From Candidatus Kerfeldbacteria bacterium (lineage in GTDB: Bacteria > Patescibacteriota > Patescibacteriia > SBBC01), in contig CAINXF010000203.1 of assembly GCA_903854795.1 (NCBI GenBank), forward strand, positions 1-16,243: DNA of 16,243 nt. Direction: 5' to 3'. Of this stretch, positions 7,349 to 14,727 are shown in pieces. The position numbers and the translations under genes were made by a program. Position 1 is the first letter of the stretch. Every line of letters starts with the position of its first letter. The notes below the pieces were generated by a model. The model searched no databases. It worked only from the letters and a program-made list of their open reading frames with translations, and was not told the origin of the DNA.

Positions 7349-7401
7349 GCGCTCAAACAGTCCGGATCCACACCGAGCGTGCGTGCTCCCCGTTCGCGCG
7401 T

Positions 7402-7407
7402 TATATT
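7402..7407 (+). promoter_or_regulatory. -10 element of a leaderless dnaE transcript
   Basis: TATATT matches the -10 consensus at five of six positions and stands six bases before the dnaE ATG, so the expected first transcribed base is the A of the ATG. No clear -35 is present. There is no Shine-Dalgarno before dnaE, in keeping with leaderless initiation. Confidence 0.5.
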
Positions 7408-7413
7408 CACCGC

Positions 7414-10400
7414 ATGCGATTCGCCAACCTCCACACCCATTCGCACTATAGCCTTCTCGACGGGCTCCCGAAAATCGATGCGCTGGTCTCCTATGCAAAG
7501 GAGATCGGACTCGAGGGACTCGCCCTGACCGACCACGGCGTCCTCTACGGCGCCGTCGAGTTCTATCAGCACGCGCTCGCCGCAGGGATCAAGCCGATCA
7601 TCGGCATCGAGGCGTACTTCACGCGTGGCAGTCGCCATGACCGTACTGGCCGTCTTGATGAACGTGTGAACCACCTCATCCTCCTCGTCCGCGATGCCGA
7701 AGGCTACGCGAACCTTTTAAAGCTCGTTTCGGCGTCGCACCTCGAAGGGTTCTACGGCAAGCCACGGATCGACATGGAACTGCTCGAAAAGTACCACCGC
7801 GGCCTCATCTGCCTGTCAGGGTGCATCAACGGACCGATCCCGACGCTCATCGTGAACGGCAACGAAAAGGAAGCGCATAAGATGTCCGAGTCGTTCAGAC
7901 AGCTGTTCGGCAAGGGCAACTTCGCGTTCGAACTCCAGGACCATCCTTCCATCCCCCAGCAGGACAAGGTGAATCGGACGCTGGCAAAATTCGGCGCCGA
8001 AATGGACGTGCCGCTCGTCGCGACCACCGACAGCCACTATCTGCACCCCGAGGACGCGGACGCACAAGACGTGTTGCTCTGCATCCACCTCAAGCGCCAA
8101 TTCACGGACACCGACCGCATGACCATGCGGAACGAGGACCTCTCGCTCGCACCCAATGAGGTTATGCGGGAACGGTTCAAGGAATACCCCGGTGCCGTCG
8201 ACAACGCGGGCGTCATCGCTGAAACCGTCGACTTCAAGTTCGAGTTCGGCAAGACGATCCTCCCACACTTCGAGGTCCCCGGCGGAAGCACAACAGTCGA
8301 CTATATCCGCACGCTTTGCGAGCAGGGTCTCACAAAACGTTATGGCGAGACGCCGACAAAAGAGGCCAAAGAACGTCTCGATTACGAATTAAGCGTTATC
8401 GGCAAGACGGGATTCGCCTCCTACTTCCTCATCGTCGCCGACTTCGTCAACTGGGCAAAGGACAACGGCATCGTCGTGGGGCCGGGCCGCGGATCTGCCG
8501 CAGGTTCCATCGTCTCGTACCTTCTCAACATCACAAACGTCGATCCTATAAAGTACGACCTGCTGTTCGAGCGATTCTTGAACCCGGATCGCATCTCTAT
8601 GCCTGATATCGACCTTGATTTCGCCGACAGTCGACGTGACGAGGTCATCAAGTACGTCCAACATAAGTACGGCGTCAACCACGTCGCGGGCATCATCACC
8701 TTCGGTACGATGGCCGCCCGCGCCGCGATCAGGGACGTCGGCCGCGTGCTCGGGTTCCCCTACACGTACTGCGACCGCGTGGCGAAGCTCATCCCGATGT
8801 TCACCGGGCTCGACGATGCGATCCGTACCGTACCGGAACTGAAGGAGATCAACGAGAACGACCCTGACGGCAAACGTCTCCTCGACAACGCGAAGAAACT
8901 CGAGGGTGTCGCACGACACGCCTCGCAGCACGCCTGCGGTTTCGTCATCACGAAGGACCCGCTCGATAACACCGTGCCGGTGCAGCGCGCCTCGGCCGAT
9001 TCCGATACGCTCATCACACAGTATTCGCTCCATCCGATCGAGGACCTCGGCATCCTGAAGATCGACTTCCTCGGCCTCGCGAACCTCACGATCCTCGAAA
9101 CGACCAAATCGATCGTTCGCGCCGTCCGGGGCGTCGAGCTCGACATCGATCACCTCCCGCTGGACGACCACGGCACGTTCGCGCTGCTGCAGCGCGGCGA
9201 CACTATCGGCGTGTTCCAACTTGAATCATCCGGTATGCGGCGCTACCTACGTGAACTGAAATCGACATCGATCGAGGACATCGTCGCCATGGGTGCCCTC
9301 TACCGCCCTGGCCCAATGGAGTTCATTCCGCAGTACATCGCAGGAAAACATGGAAAGTACAAACCACAGTACCTCGACCCACGCCTGAAACCGATCCTCG
9401 AAAAGACATATGGGGTCGCCGTATACCAAGAGCAGGTGATGCAAATGGCGCGCGATCTGGCCGGATTTACCATGGGCGAAGCGGACGTGCTCCGAAAAGC
9501 GGTAGGAAAAAAGATCGCGAAACTGCTCGCGGAACAACGTGAGAAGTTCATCGCCGGATGCGTCAAGAACAACATCGCAAAAAGCACCGCGGAGAAAATA
9601 TTCGAGTTCATAGAACCGTTCGCACGGTACGGCTTCAACCGCGCCCACGCAGTCTGCTACGCCTTCATCTCCTACCAGACCGCATACTGCAAGGCAAACT
9701 ACCCCGCCGAGTTCATGGCGGCGCTCCTGACCGCGGACCAGGCCAACACGGACCGTATCGCGCTCGAGGTCAATGAGTGCCGGAGGATGCGGCTCGAGGT
9801 CATGCCACCCGACATAAATGAGAGTTTCTCGCTGTTCTCAGTCGTGCCATCGGACGATGAGAACCCGCCGAAACGCATCCGTTTCGGCCTCCAGGCCATC
9901 AAGAACGTCGGCGATAATCTCGTCACGGGCGTCATCGCGGAACGAAAACGCGGTGGACCCTTCCGCAGTCTTGAGGATTTCCTCAAACGAGTGCAGTCGA
10001 AGGACCTCAACAGGAAATCGCTCGAGAGCCTCATCAAGACCGGTGCGCTCGATCGCTTCGGCGAACGCAAACAAATGCTCGACAACGTCGCCGCGCTCCT
10101 CGAGGTGAGCAAAGGTGCCGAGCAAGAAGCGATCCGAAAACAGATGAACATCTTCGGTGCACTCCCGATGGATCACGCGCCCGCGATACGACTCGCCGCG
10201 TCGACCCAAGCAACCGCTGATGAAAAGCTCGGCTGGGAAAAACAACTCCTCGGCTTCTACGTCTCGTCCCATCCGCTCGACCAGTTCCAACAGACACTCG
10301 AGCGCGCCGAAGTTACGCCGACCAATCGGCTCCAAGACCTTCGCTCGAAGCAGCGCGTCAGAATCGCTGGTGTAGTGACGAAGATCCAGCGCGTCAACAC

Positions 10401-10830
10401 GCGCACCGGCGAGGCCATGCTCTTTGCCACGCTCGAGGACGTGCACGGCAGCGTCGAGGTGCTCGTGTTCCCGAAGGTACTGCGCGCAGACGCCGCACCA
10501 TGGCAGGAGGAGAAGATCCTGCTCGTGAACGGTAAGATGAGCGACAAGGACGGGACGCCGAAGGTGCTCGCGGACGACGCGCACGAAATGAAGAAGGACC
10601 TCGCACAACCGGACGCCGTCGTCGTCAAGATCCCGAACGCCGCGAACGAGAAGCTCTGGATGACGCTCAAGGACGAGCTCAAACGACACCCCGGCACCGC
10701 GAAGGTCATCCTCTCGGTCGACGGTGAAAAGAAACGCACCATCAACACCAACTACTCGGTCCGCTGGCATCGTGGCCTCGCGGAATCGCTCATCAATTTA
10801 CTCGGCGCCAACGCCGTTGACCTACCATAA
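7414..10830 (+). CDS. dnaE: DNA polymerase III subunit alpha (DnaE)
   Basis: Replicative C-family polymerase, 1138 residues (E. coli 1160). An N-terminal PHP domain (about 1-210) keeps every expected metal ligand: H7, H9, D16, H41, E66, H87, C137, D206, H208. The polymerase core shows PGRGSAAGS (357-365) and the catalytic aspartates in PDIDLDF (D398, D400) and KIDFLGL (D551). A helix-hairpin-helix region lies around LNRKSLESLIKTGAL (about 866-880). An internal clamp-binding motif Q-M-N-I-F is at 910-914, and an OB fold follows (about 975-1045). The C-terminal 90 residues are less typical. The start MRFANLHTHSHYS is the usual PHP beginning. There is no Shine-Dalgarno, and a TATATT stands six bases upstream. 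The next gene begins one base after the stop. Confidence 0.97.
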   Translation: MRFANLHTHSHYSLLDGLPKIDALVSYAKEIGLEGLALTDHGVLYGAVEFYQHALAAGIKPIIGIEAYFTRGSRHDRTGRLDERVNHLILLVRDAEGYANLLKLVSASHLEGFYGKPRIDMELLEKYHRGLICLSGCINGPIPTLIVNGNEKEAHKMSESFRQLFGKGNFAFELQDHPSIPQQDKVNRTLAKFGAEMDVPLVATTDSHYLHPEDADAQDVLLCIHLKRQFTDTDRMTMRNEDLSLAPNEVMRERFKEYPGAVDNAGVIAETVDFKFEFGKTILPHFEVPGGSTTVDYIRTLCEQGLTKRYGETPTKEAKERLDYELSVIGKTGFASYFLIVADFVNWAKDNGIVVGPGRGSAAGSIVSYLLNITNVDPIKYDLLFERFLNPDRISMPDIDLDFADSRRDEVIKYVQHKYGVNHVAGIITFGTMAARAAIRDVGRVLGFPYTYCDRVAKLIPMFTGLDDAIRTVPELKEINENDPDGKRLLDNAKKLEGVARHASQHACGFVITKDPLDNTVPVQRASADSDTLITQYSLHPIEDLGILKIDFLGLANLTILETTKSIVRAVRGVELDIDHLPLDDHGTFALLQRGDTIGVFQLESSGMRRYLRELKSTSIEDIVAMGALYRPGPMEFIPQYIAGKHGKYKPQYLDPRLKPILEKTYGVAVYQEQVMQMARDLAGFTMGEADVLRKAVGKKIAKLLAEQREKFIAGCVKNNIAKSTAEKIFEFIEPFARYGFNRAHAVCYAFISYQTAYCKANYPAEFMAALLTADQANTDRIALEVNECRRMRLEVMPPDINESFSLFSVVPSDDENPPKRIRFGLQAIKNVGDNLVTGVIAERKRGGPFRSLEDFLKRVQSKDLNRKSLESLIKTGALDRFGERKQMLDNVAALLEVSKGAEQEAIRKQMNIFGALPMDHAPAIRLAASTQATADEKLGWEKQLLGFYVSSHPLDQFQQTLERAEVTPTNRLQDLRSKQRVRIAGVVTKIQRVNTRTGEAMLFATLEDVHGSVEVLVFPKVLRADAAPWQEEKILLVNGKMSDKDGTPKVLADDAHEMKKDLAQPDAVVVKIPNAANEKLWMTLKDELKRHPGTAKVILSVDGEKKRTINTNYSVRWHRGLAESLINLLGANAVDLP

Positions 10831-10831
10831 T

Positions 10832-11968
10832 ATGACCACCCACCATCCCCAACCTCGCGTGTCCCGACTCTACCGCAACGGGACGATCGTGTTCCTCGCC
10901 TGTGCGATCGTCATGGCAGGCGCGATCGCGTTCATCTCGTTCTCCTCGACGACCATCACGGTCACGGTCGCTGGGCACGACGTCACCGCCTCGGCCGCGA
11001 TTGCCGTCGCCGCAGCACCCAACGCTGACACCGGCACGATTGCCGGCACGATCTTGACCGTCACCAAACAAGGCACCGCTACGAACGACGTGCCGAAAAG
11101 TGGTGCGACGGTCGATGACTACGCCCACGGCACGGTTTCGTTCACGAACAACTGGGCGAAAACGCAACCGCTCGCAGCCGGCACCAGGCTCAAAGCCACG
11201 TCGAACAGCCTCATCTACCGCACGGCAGCGCGCGTCGACGTACCCGTCGGCGGCCACGTCACGGCAACCGTCGTCTGCGACACCAAAGGTACCGCTGGTG
11301 AGATTGGCCCCGATCACTTCGAGATCGTCGCGCTTTGGCCCGGTCTGAAGACGCAGATCTTCGCTGACAGCACAGAATCCATGACCGGCGGCACGAGGTC
11401 ATCGGCGCAACTCGCACAAGCGACGATCGACGAAGCGACCGCGGCACTCCTGAAACAGCTGTCTGACGAAGCGACCGCGGCCAAACCGAGCGCACCCGAC
11501 GGTATGACGCTGATCGATGCGCCGTTCACGCTGAGCTCGTCCATCACGAGTTCCGCGAAGGCCGGTGACCAGGTCAGCACCTTCACGGTGCAGGGTTCAG
11601 CCTCGCTCGCCTTCGTGGCCGTGAACAAAGATGGCCTCAACACCTCGCTCGCAGCGGCGCTCAAAACTGCGCTATCCGCCAATGAACGGTACCTCGACAC
11701 CGCGCCGGAAGCGACATGGAAGCTCATCGATCTCAGCGCGAAGAACGGTACGGCGCATCTCCAGGCTACGCTCAAAGCACGCGCCACGCTCACCGCCGAC
11801 AGCGCCCTACTCGCACCGTCGCATTTCGTGAACTTCACGCCTGAGGACATAAGGTCGTCACTTCTCGGTACACCTGGCGTCACCGCGGTGCACGTCGCCC
11901 TCGCGCCCTTCTGGGCATCGCACACGCCGTCGAACGCGAGCCAGATCCACGTCACGGTCATTCGGTAG
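10832..11968 (+). CDS. Baseplate_J-like membrane-anchored protein
   Basis: 378 residues: short cytoplasmic N-terminus, one membrane helix (about 18-38), then a Thr/Ala/Ser-rich, beta-rich outer part. The block HGTVSFTNNW (99-108), QPLAAGTRL (112-120), IYRTAARVDVPVGG (128-141), GTAGEIGP (153-160) and a later TGGT (185-188) matches the pattern that CPR annotations often call 'baseplate J/gp47 family'. The family name comes from phage tail baseplates, but no phage genes are nearby, so an envelope or surface role is more likely; this is inference. ATG 10832 lies one base after the dnaE stop. The frame is open further upstream inside dnaE, but a dnaE-overlapping start would give a poor N-terminus. 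No Shine-Dalgarno is seen, so coupling to dnaE is probable. Confidence 0.75.
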   Translation: MTTHHPQPRVSRLYRNGTIVFLACAIVMAGAIAFISFSSTTITVTVAGHDVTASAAIAVAAAPNADTGTIAGTILTVTKQGTATNDVPKSGATVDDYAHGTVSFTNNWAKTQPLAAGTRLKATSNSLIYRTAARVDVPVGGHVTATVVCDTKGTAGEIGPDHFEIVALWPGLKTQIFADSTESMTGGTRSSAQLAQATIDEATAALLKQLSDEATAAKPSAPDGMTLIDAPFTLSSSITSSAKAGDQVSTFTVQGSASLAFVAVNKDGLNTSLAAALKTALSANERYLDTAPEATWKLIDLSAKNGTAHLQATLKARATLTADSALLAPSHFVNFTPEDIRSSLLGTPGVTAVHVALAPFWASHTPSNASQIHVTVIR

Positions 11969-11988
11969 CGCCCGCGCGCCGTTTGCGG

Positions 11989-11994
11989 TACAAT
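11989..11994 (+). promoter_or_regulatory. Possible -10 element of thrS
   Basis: TACAAT matches the -10 consensus at five of six positions and would start transcription near 12001, about 21 nt before the thrS ATG. No matching -35 is evident. The hexamer lies inside a weak 7-bp hairpin (11985-11991 with 11996-12002, two G-U pairs) followed by ATATTTTT, so the site could instead be a weak terminator of the dnaE unit. Confidence 0.4.
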
Positions 11995-12021
11995 AGTGTC
12001 GCATATTTTTCATTCCCACAC

Positions 12022-13779
12022 ATGCAACAACCACCAGAAAACAAGGAACAACTGGACCATATACGGCATACGTTGAGCCATCTGCTCGCGACCGTGGTCC
12101 TCGAGAAGTATCCCGACGCGAAGATCGCGATCGGACCGACGATCGATAACGGTTTCTACTACGACATCGACGCACCGAACCCGATCACCATCGGCGACCT
12201 TCCGAAGCTCGAAAAACGGATGCGCGAGCTCATCAAGCAAAACCTTGAGATGAAGCAGATATCGATCAAGAGCCTCGAGGAGGCAGGCCCGCACTTGAGC
12301 GACAATCCGTTCAAACGCGAATTATTCGAAGAACTCAAGGCAAAGAAGGAAATACCGACGTTCTATAAAATCGGCACGTTCGTCGACCTCTGCCGCGGCG
12401 GCCACGTCGACCGCACGTCCGAGATCGATTCTTCCGCGTTCAAGCTCACGAAGGTCGCGGGCGCGTATTGGCACGGTGATTCGACGAAACCGATGCTCCA
12501 ACGTATCTACGGCGTCGCGTTCGAGCACAAGCCCGCGCTCGACGCATATCTTGCGATGATCGCGGAAGCCGAGAAACGCGACCACCGAAAGATCGGCGAC
12601 GACCTCGAGCTCTTCATGTTCCACCCGACCGCGCCCGGCATGCCGTACTGGCTGCCGAACGGCACGACGATGTACAACGCACTGATCGACTTCTGGCGCG
12701 AGGAGCACCGACGCGAACACTATCAGGAGATCGTCTCACCGATGCTCAACAAGAAGGCGCTCTACGTCACCTCGGGTCACTTCGACCACTACTGGAGCGA
12801 CATGTTCGTCGCGAAGATGGCCGACGACGAGGAGTACGGCATCAAGGCGATGAACTGCCCGAATGCGATGATCGTGTTCGGTTCGAAGATCAGGAGCTAC
12901 CGCGACCTGCCGTTCCGCCTGTCCGACACCGACACGCTCCACCGCTATGAGCCCTCAGGCACCTTGAGCGGACTACTTCGCGTACGCGAATTCCGCCAGG
13001 ACGATGCGCATATCTACGTATCGGAAGACCAGATCGGCGACGAATACAAGCGCGTGTTCGCGATCGTCGAACGGTTCTACTCGATCTTCAACATGTCGTA
13101 CGCGTTCCGGCTCGGAACGCGACCGAAGGAGTTCATGGGCGACAAGGAAACCTGGGACCGCGCGGAAGGCATCCTCAAGACCATCCTCTCGGCGTCCGAC
13201 CGTCCTTACACTATCGCCGAGGGTGACGGCGCGTTCTACGGCCCAAAGGTCGACATCGTTATGCGCGACGCGCTCGGCCGCGAGTGGCAGCTCGGCACGG
13301 TCCAGCTCGACTTCCAGCAGCCGCGACGCTTCAACCTCGTGTACACCGACGCGCACGGCAAGGAGCAAACGCCCATCGCGATCCACCGCGTCATCTACGG
13401 CTCGCTTGAGCGCTTCATCGGCATCCTCCTCGAACATCTCGCCGGCCGCCTGCCGACGTGGCTCGCGCCGGTCCAGGTCCAGATCATGCCAGTCGGTAGC
13501 ACCCACATCGACCACTGCGAAAAGCTCGCCGCAGAACTTCGCGACAATGGCGTCCGGGTCCACGTCGACGATTCGAACGAAACGGTCGGTTACAAAATCC
13601 GCAAGGCAGAGAAGATGAAAATCCCCTACATGCTCGTCATCGGTGACAAAGAGCTCGCTTCGACGAAACTCCAAGTCCGGGTCCGTGGCGTGAAAGAGGT
13701 CGTTGCGATGACGAAAAAGAAGTTCCTCACGCAGCTCGCGCTCGAGATCTCACAGCGTACGCTCACGCCGAAACCGTAA
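12022..13779 (+). CDS. thrS: Threonine--tRNA ligase, lacking the TGS domain
   Basis: Class II aminoacyl-tRNA synthetase charging tRNA-Thr. The 585-residue product opens directly in the editing domain, with HxxxH at H16/H20 and C124/H128 (CRGGH), which deacylates Ser-tRNA-Thr. The catalytic core carries the zinc ligands C279, H330 and H455, with the motif 2 region around LHRYEPSGTLSGLLRVREFRQDDAH split across 313-330. The anticodon-binding domain follows from about 485 (VQIMPVGSTHID) to the end. E. coli ThrRS has 642 residues; the missing 57 or so are the N-terminal TGS domain. ATG 12022 is preferred: the frame runs back only to a TTG at 11983 lying under the predicted -10. No Shine-Dalgarno precedes it. 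A strong terminator follows. Confidence 0.96.
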   Translation: MQQPPENKEQLDHIRHTLSHLLATVVLEKYPDAKIAIGPTIDNGFYYDIDAPNPITIGDLPKLEKRMRELIKQNLEMKQISIKSLEEAGPHLSDNPFKRELFEELKAKKEIPTFYKIGTFVDLCRGGHVDRTSEIDSSAFKLTKVAGAYWHGDSTKPMLQRIYGVAFEHKPALDAYLAMIAEAEKRDHRKIGDDLELFMFHPTAPGMPYWLPNGTTMYNALIDFWREEHRREHYQEIVSPMLNKKALYVTSGHFDHYWSDMFVAKMADDEEYGIKAMNCPNAMIVFGSKIRSYRDLPFRLSDTDTLHRYEPSGTLSGLLRVREFRQDDAHIYVSEDQIGDEYKRVFAIVERFYSIFNMSYAFRLGTRPKEFMGDKETWDRAEGILKTILSASDRPYTIAEGDGAFYGPKVDIVMRDALGREWQLGTVQLDFQQPRRFNLVYTDAHGKEQTPIAIHRVIYGSLERFIGILLEHLAGRLPTWLAPVQVQIMPVGSTHIDHCEKLAAELRDNGVRVHVDDSNETVGYKIRKAEKMKIPYMLVIGDKELASTKLQVRVRGVKEVVAMTKKKFLTQLALEISQRTLTPKP

Positions 13780-13793
13780 CACGACCATCAAAC

Positions 13794-13822
13794 AAAAGCC
13801 CCGCACCATGCGGGGCTTTTTT
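13794..13822. terminator. Bidirectional intrinsic terminator after thrS
   Basis: A GC-rich 8-bp stem (13798-13805 with 13809-13816) extended by four A-T pairs encloses a 3-nt loop and is flanked by A4 on the left and T6 on the right (13817-13822). It can therefore end thrS on the plus strand and, with a shorter U run, the DUF378 gene that stops at 13836 on the minus strand. Confidence 0.9.
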
Positions 13823-13835
13823 GAAATCCAACACA

Positions 13836-14090
13836 CTACATCGTCGGCTGCGACGGCGGCACCACAGGCTTGTCGCCCGCGGGCTTCATCATCAACGATT
13901 TCACCAGCATGTACAGCGCGGAAAGCGCTACCAGCGCGTACACGATCTGTGAACCCATGCTCACCTCGCCGAACTTCAGTCCGAAGACTGCGGCGACGAG
14001 GTCATATTTAAATACCACGAGACCCCAGTTGAGCCCCCCAATCAAAAGGAGTATCATCGCGACCCAATCAACTGCATTCATCTTTTTCAT
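13836..14090 (-). CDS. DUF378 family small membrane protein
   Basis: 84 residues with two hydrophobic helices (about 7-27 and 48-67) and the family signature GGLNWGL (18-24) in the first. DUF378 proteins (for example YuzA of Bacillus) have no established function. The C-terminus is a Pro/Lys-rich tail (KPAGDKPVVPPSQPTM) that is probably cytoplasmic or exposed. ATG 14090 is supported by AAGGGGGTGAT ending three bases upstream (seven bases from the G run) and by a TATACT -10 placed so that the leader holds this site. Longer frames to 14174 would start before the promoter. It ends at the shared terminator with thrS. Confidence 0.88.
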   Translation of the reverse strand: MKKMNAVDWVAMILLLIGGLNWGLVVFKYDLVAAVFGLKFGEVSMGSQIVYALVALSALYMLVKSLMMKPAGDKPVVPPSQPTM

Positions 14091-14093
14091 AGT

Positions 14094-14119
14094 ATCACCC
14101 CCTTCTGTGCGTAAGTATA
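14094..14119 (-). promoter_or_regulatory. -10 element and Shine-Dalgarno of the DUF378 gene
   Basis: On the minus strand TATACT (14119-14114) is a five-of-six -10 element with an expected start near 14107. The short leader contains AAGGGGGTGAT (14104-14094), matching ten of eleven bases of the sequence complementary to the usual 16S 3' end (AAGGAGGTGAT). The -35 region is weak. Confidence 0.65.
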
Positions 14120-14146
14120 CGTCTTTTTGTACGGAACATACAGCGT

Positions 14147-14167
14147 AAAAAAGGGCTAAAATAAGCC
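14147..14167 (-). terminator. Weak intrinsic terminator after the response regulator
   Basis: Read on the minus strand, GGCT (14167-14164) pairs with AGCC (14157-14154) across a 6-nt loop and is followed by C and T6. The stem is only 4 bp, so termination may be partial. It lies between the response regulator gene and the DUF378 promoter. Confidence 0.35.
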
Positions 14168-14207
14168 ATTTCAATAATACACAGCCTGCAATACCGGCGA
14201 TTTCAGG

Positions 14208-14229
14208 TTATCCCCAGGTGTTATCTACA
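14208..14229 (+). other. Two DnaA-box-like 9-mers in tandem
   Basis: TTATCCCCA (14208-14216) and TTATCTACA (14221-14229) each differ by one base from the consensus TTATCCACA, lie on the same strand and are 13 nt apart start to start. They sit in the 142-nt gap between the response regulator and DUF378 genes, beside an AT-rich stretch (about 14141-14180) and an 8-bp hairpin with one mismatch (14185-14207). Whether DnaA binds here is unknown. Confidence 0.3.
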
Positions 14230-14232
14230 GTA

Positions 14233-14727
14233 CTATGCCATGTCGAGGTACTTCTCGATGCGCTCCGCGAGCTCGCGCGGCCTCAGAAGCGCCTTAACTA
14301 TGTACTCCTCGGCACCCAACTCTTGTGCGCGCTGACGGTGCTCATCCGCATCAAGATTCGACAAGATGATGACGTGGATCCCCTTCGTCTTCGGATTCTT
14401 CTTCACCTGGCGCAACACCTCAAAACCGACCGGTTCATGGAAATCAGTGATCGCACCACCGGTCGTCGGGATCATAAGGTCGAGCAAGATGATCTTCGGC
14501 ACGATGCGATCGATGACCGCAAGCGCTTCCTGCTCCTCGGTCGCCGTGACGACGTTCGCTACGGTCAACTTTCGGAGTACCGATGCGTAGAGCGAGACGA
14601 GTATCGGCTCGTCCTCGATCAGGAGTATCGTCAACGCGCTGCCTTTCGGCGGATGCGGTAACTTCACCTCGCGCGGGATGACGCGCTTCAATGGTACCGA
14701 TTTTTTTTTGAGACGTTTCATGGTCAT
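14233..14727 (-). CDS. Single-domain response regulator (CheY-like)
   Basis: Receiver protein with no output domain, the partner of the overlapping histidine kinase. The 164 residues comprise a basic, Lys-rich N-terminal extension (1-30) and one REC domain (about 32-162). Key residues are the acidic pair E38-D39 in LLIEDEP, the phospho-acceptor D83 in ILLDLMIP, S123 in ILSN and K145 in YIVK. Between the D83 loop and the GFEVL helix there are about 11 extra residues (TTGGAITDFHEPV region, 88-100). The start at 14727 overlaps the kinase stop as ATGA. A second ATG six bases downstream (14721) has an AAGG at seven bases and is equally good; the difference is two residues. Output is presumably by protein-protein contact. 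Confidence 0.9.
   Translation of the reverse strand: MTMKRLKKKSVPLKRVIPREVKLPHPPKGSALTILLIEDEPILVSLYASVLRKLTVANVVTATEEQEALAVIDRIVPKIILLDLMIPTTGGAITDFHEPVGFEVLRQVKKNPKTKGIHVIILSNLDADEHRQRAQELGAEEYIVKALLRPRELAERIEKYLDMA

Noticed and set aside
9838..10770. 310-codon minus-strand open frame, and a 276-codon one at 8389-9219
   Set aside because: Both are antisense to the well-supported dnaE coding sequence and show only acidic/Arg-rich shadow composition.
10832..11968. Prophage or tailocin remnant suggested by the baseplate-like protein
   Set aside because: Flanking genes are all chromosomal housekeeping genes and no other tail, integrase or lysis gene is present.
12973..13674. 233-codon minus-strand open frame
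   Set aside because: Antisense to the thrS catalytic and anticodon-binding regions; no features of its own.
14185..14207. Hairpin with 8-bp stem (one mismatch) as terminator of the response regulator gene
   Set aside because: No T run follows on either strand; the weaker hairpin at 14147-14167 fits a terminator better.
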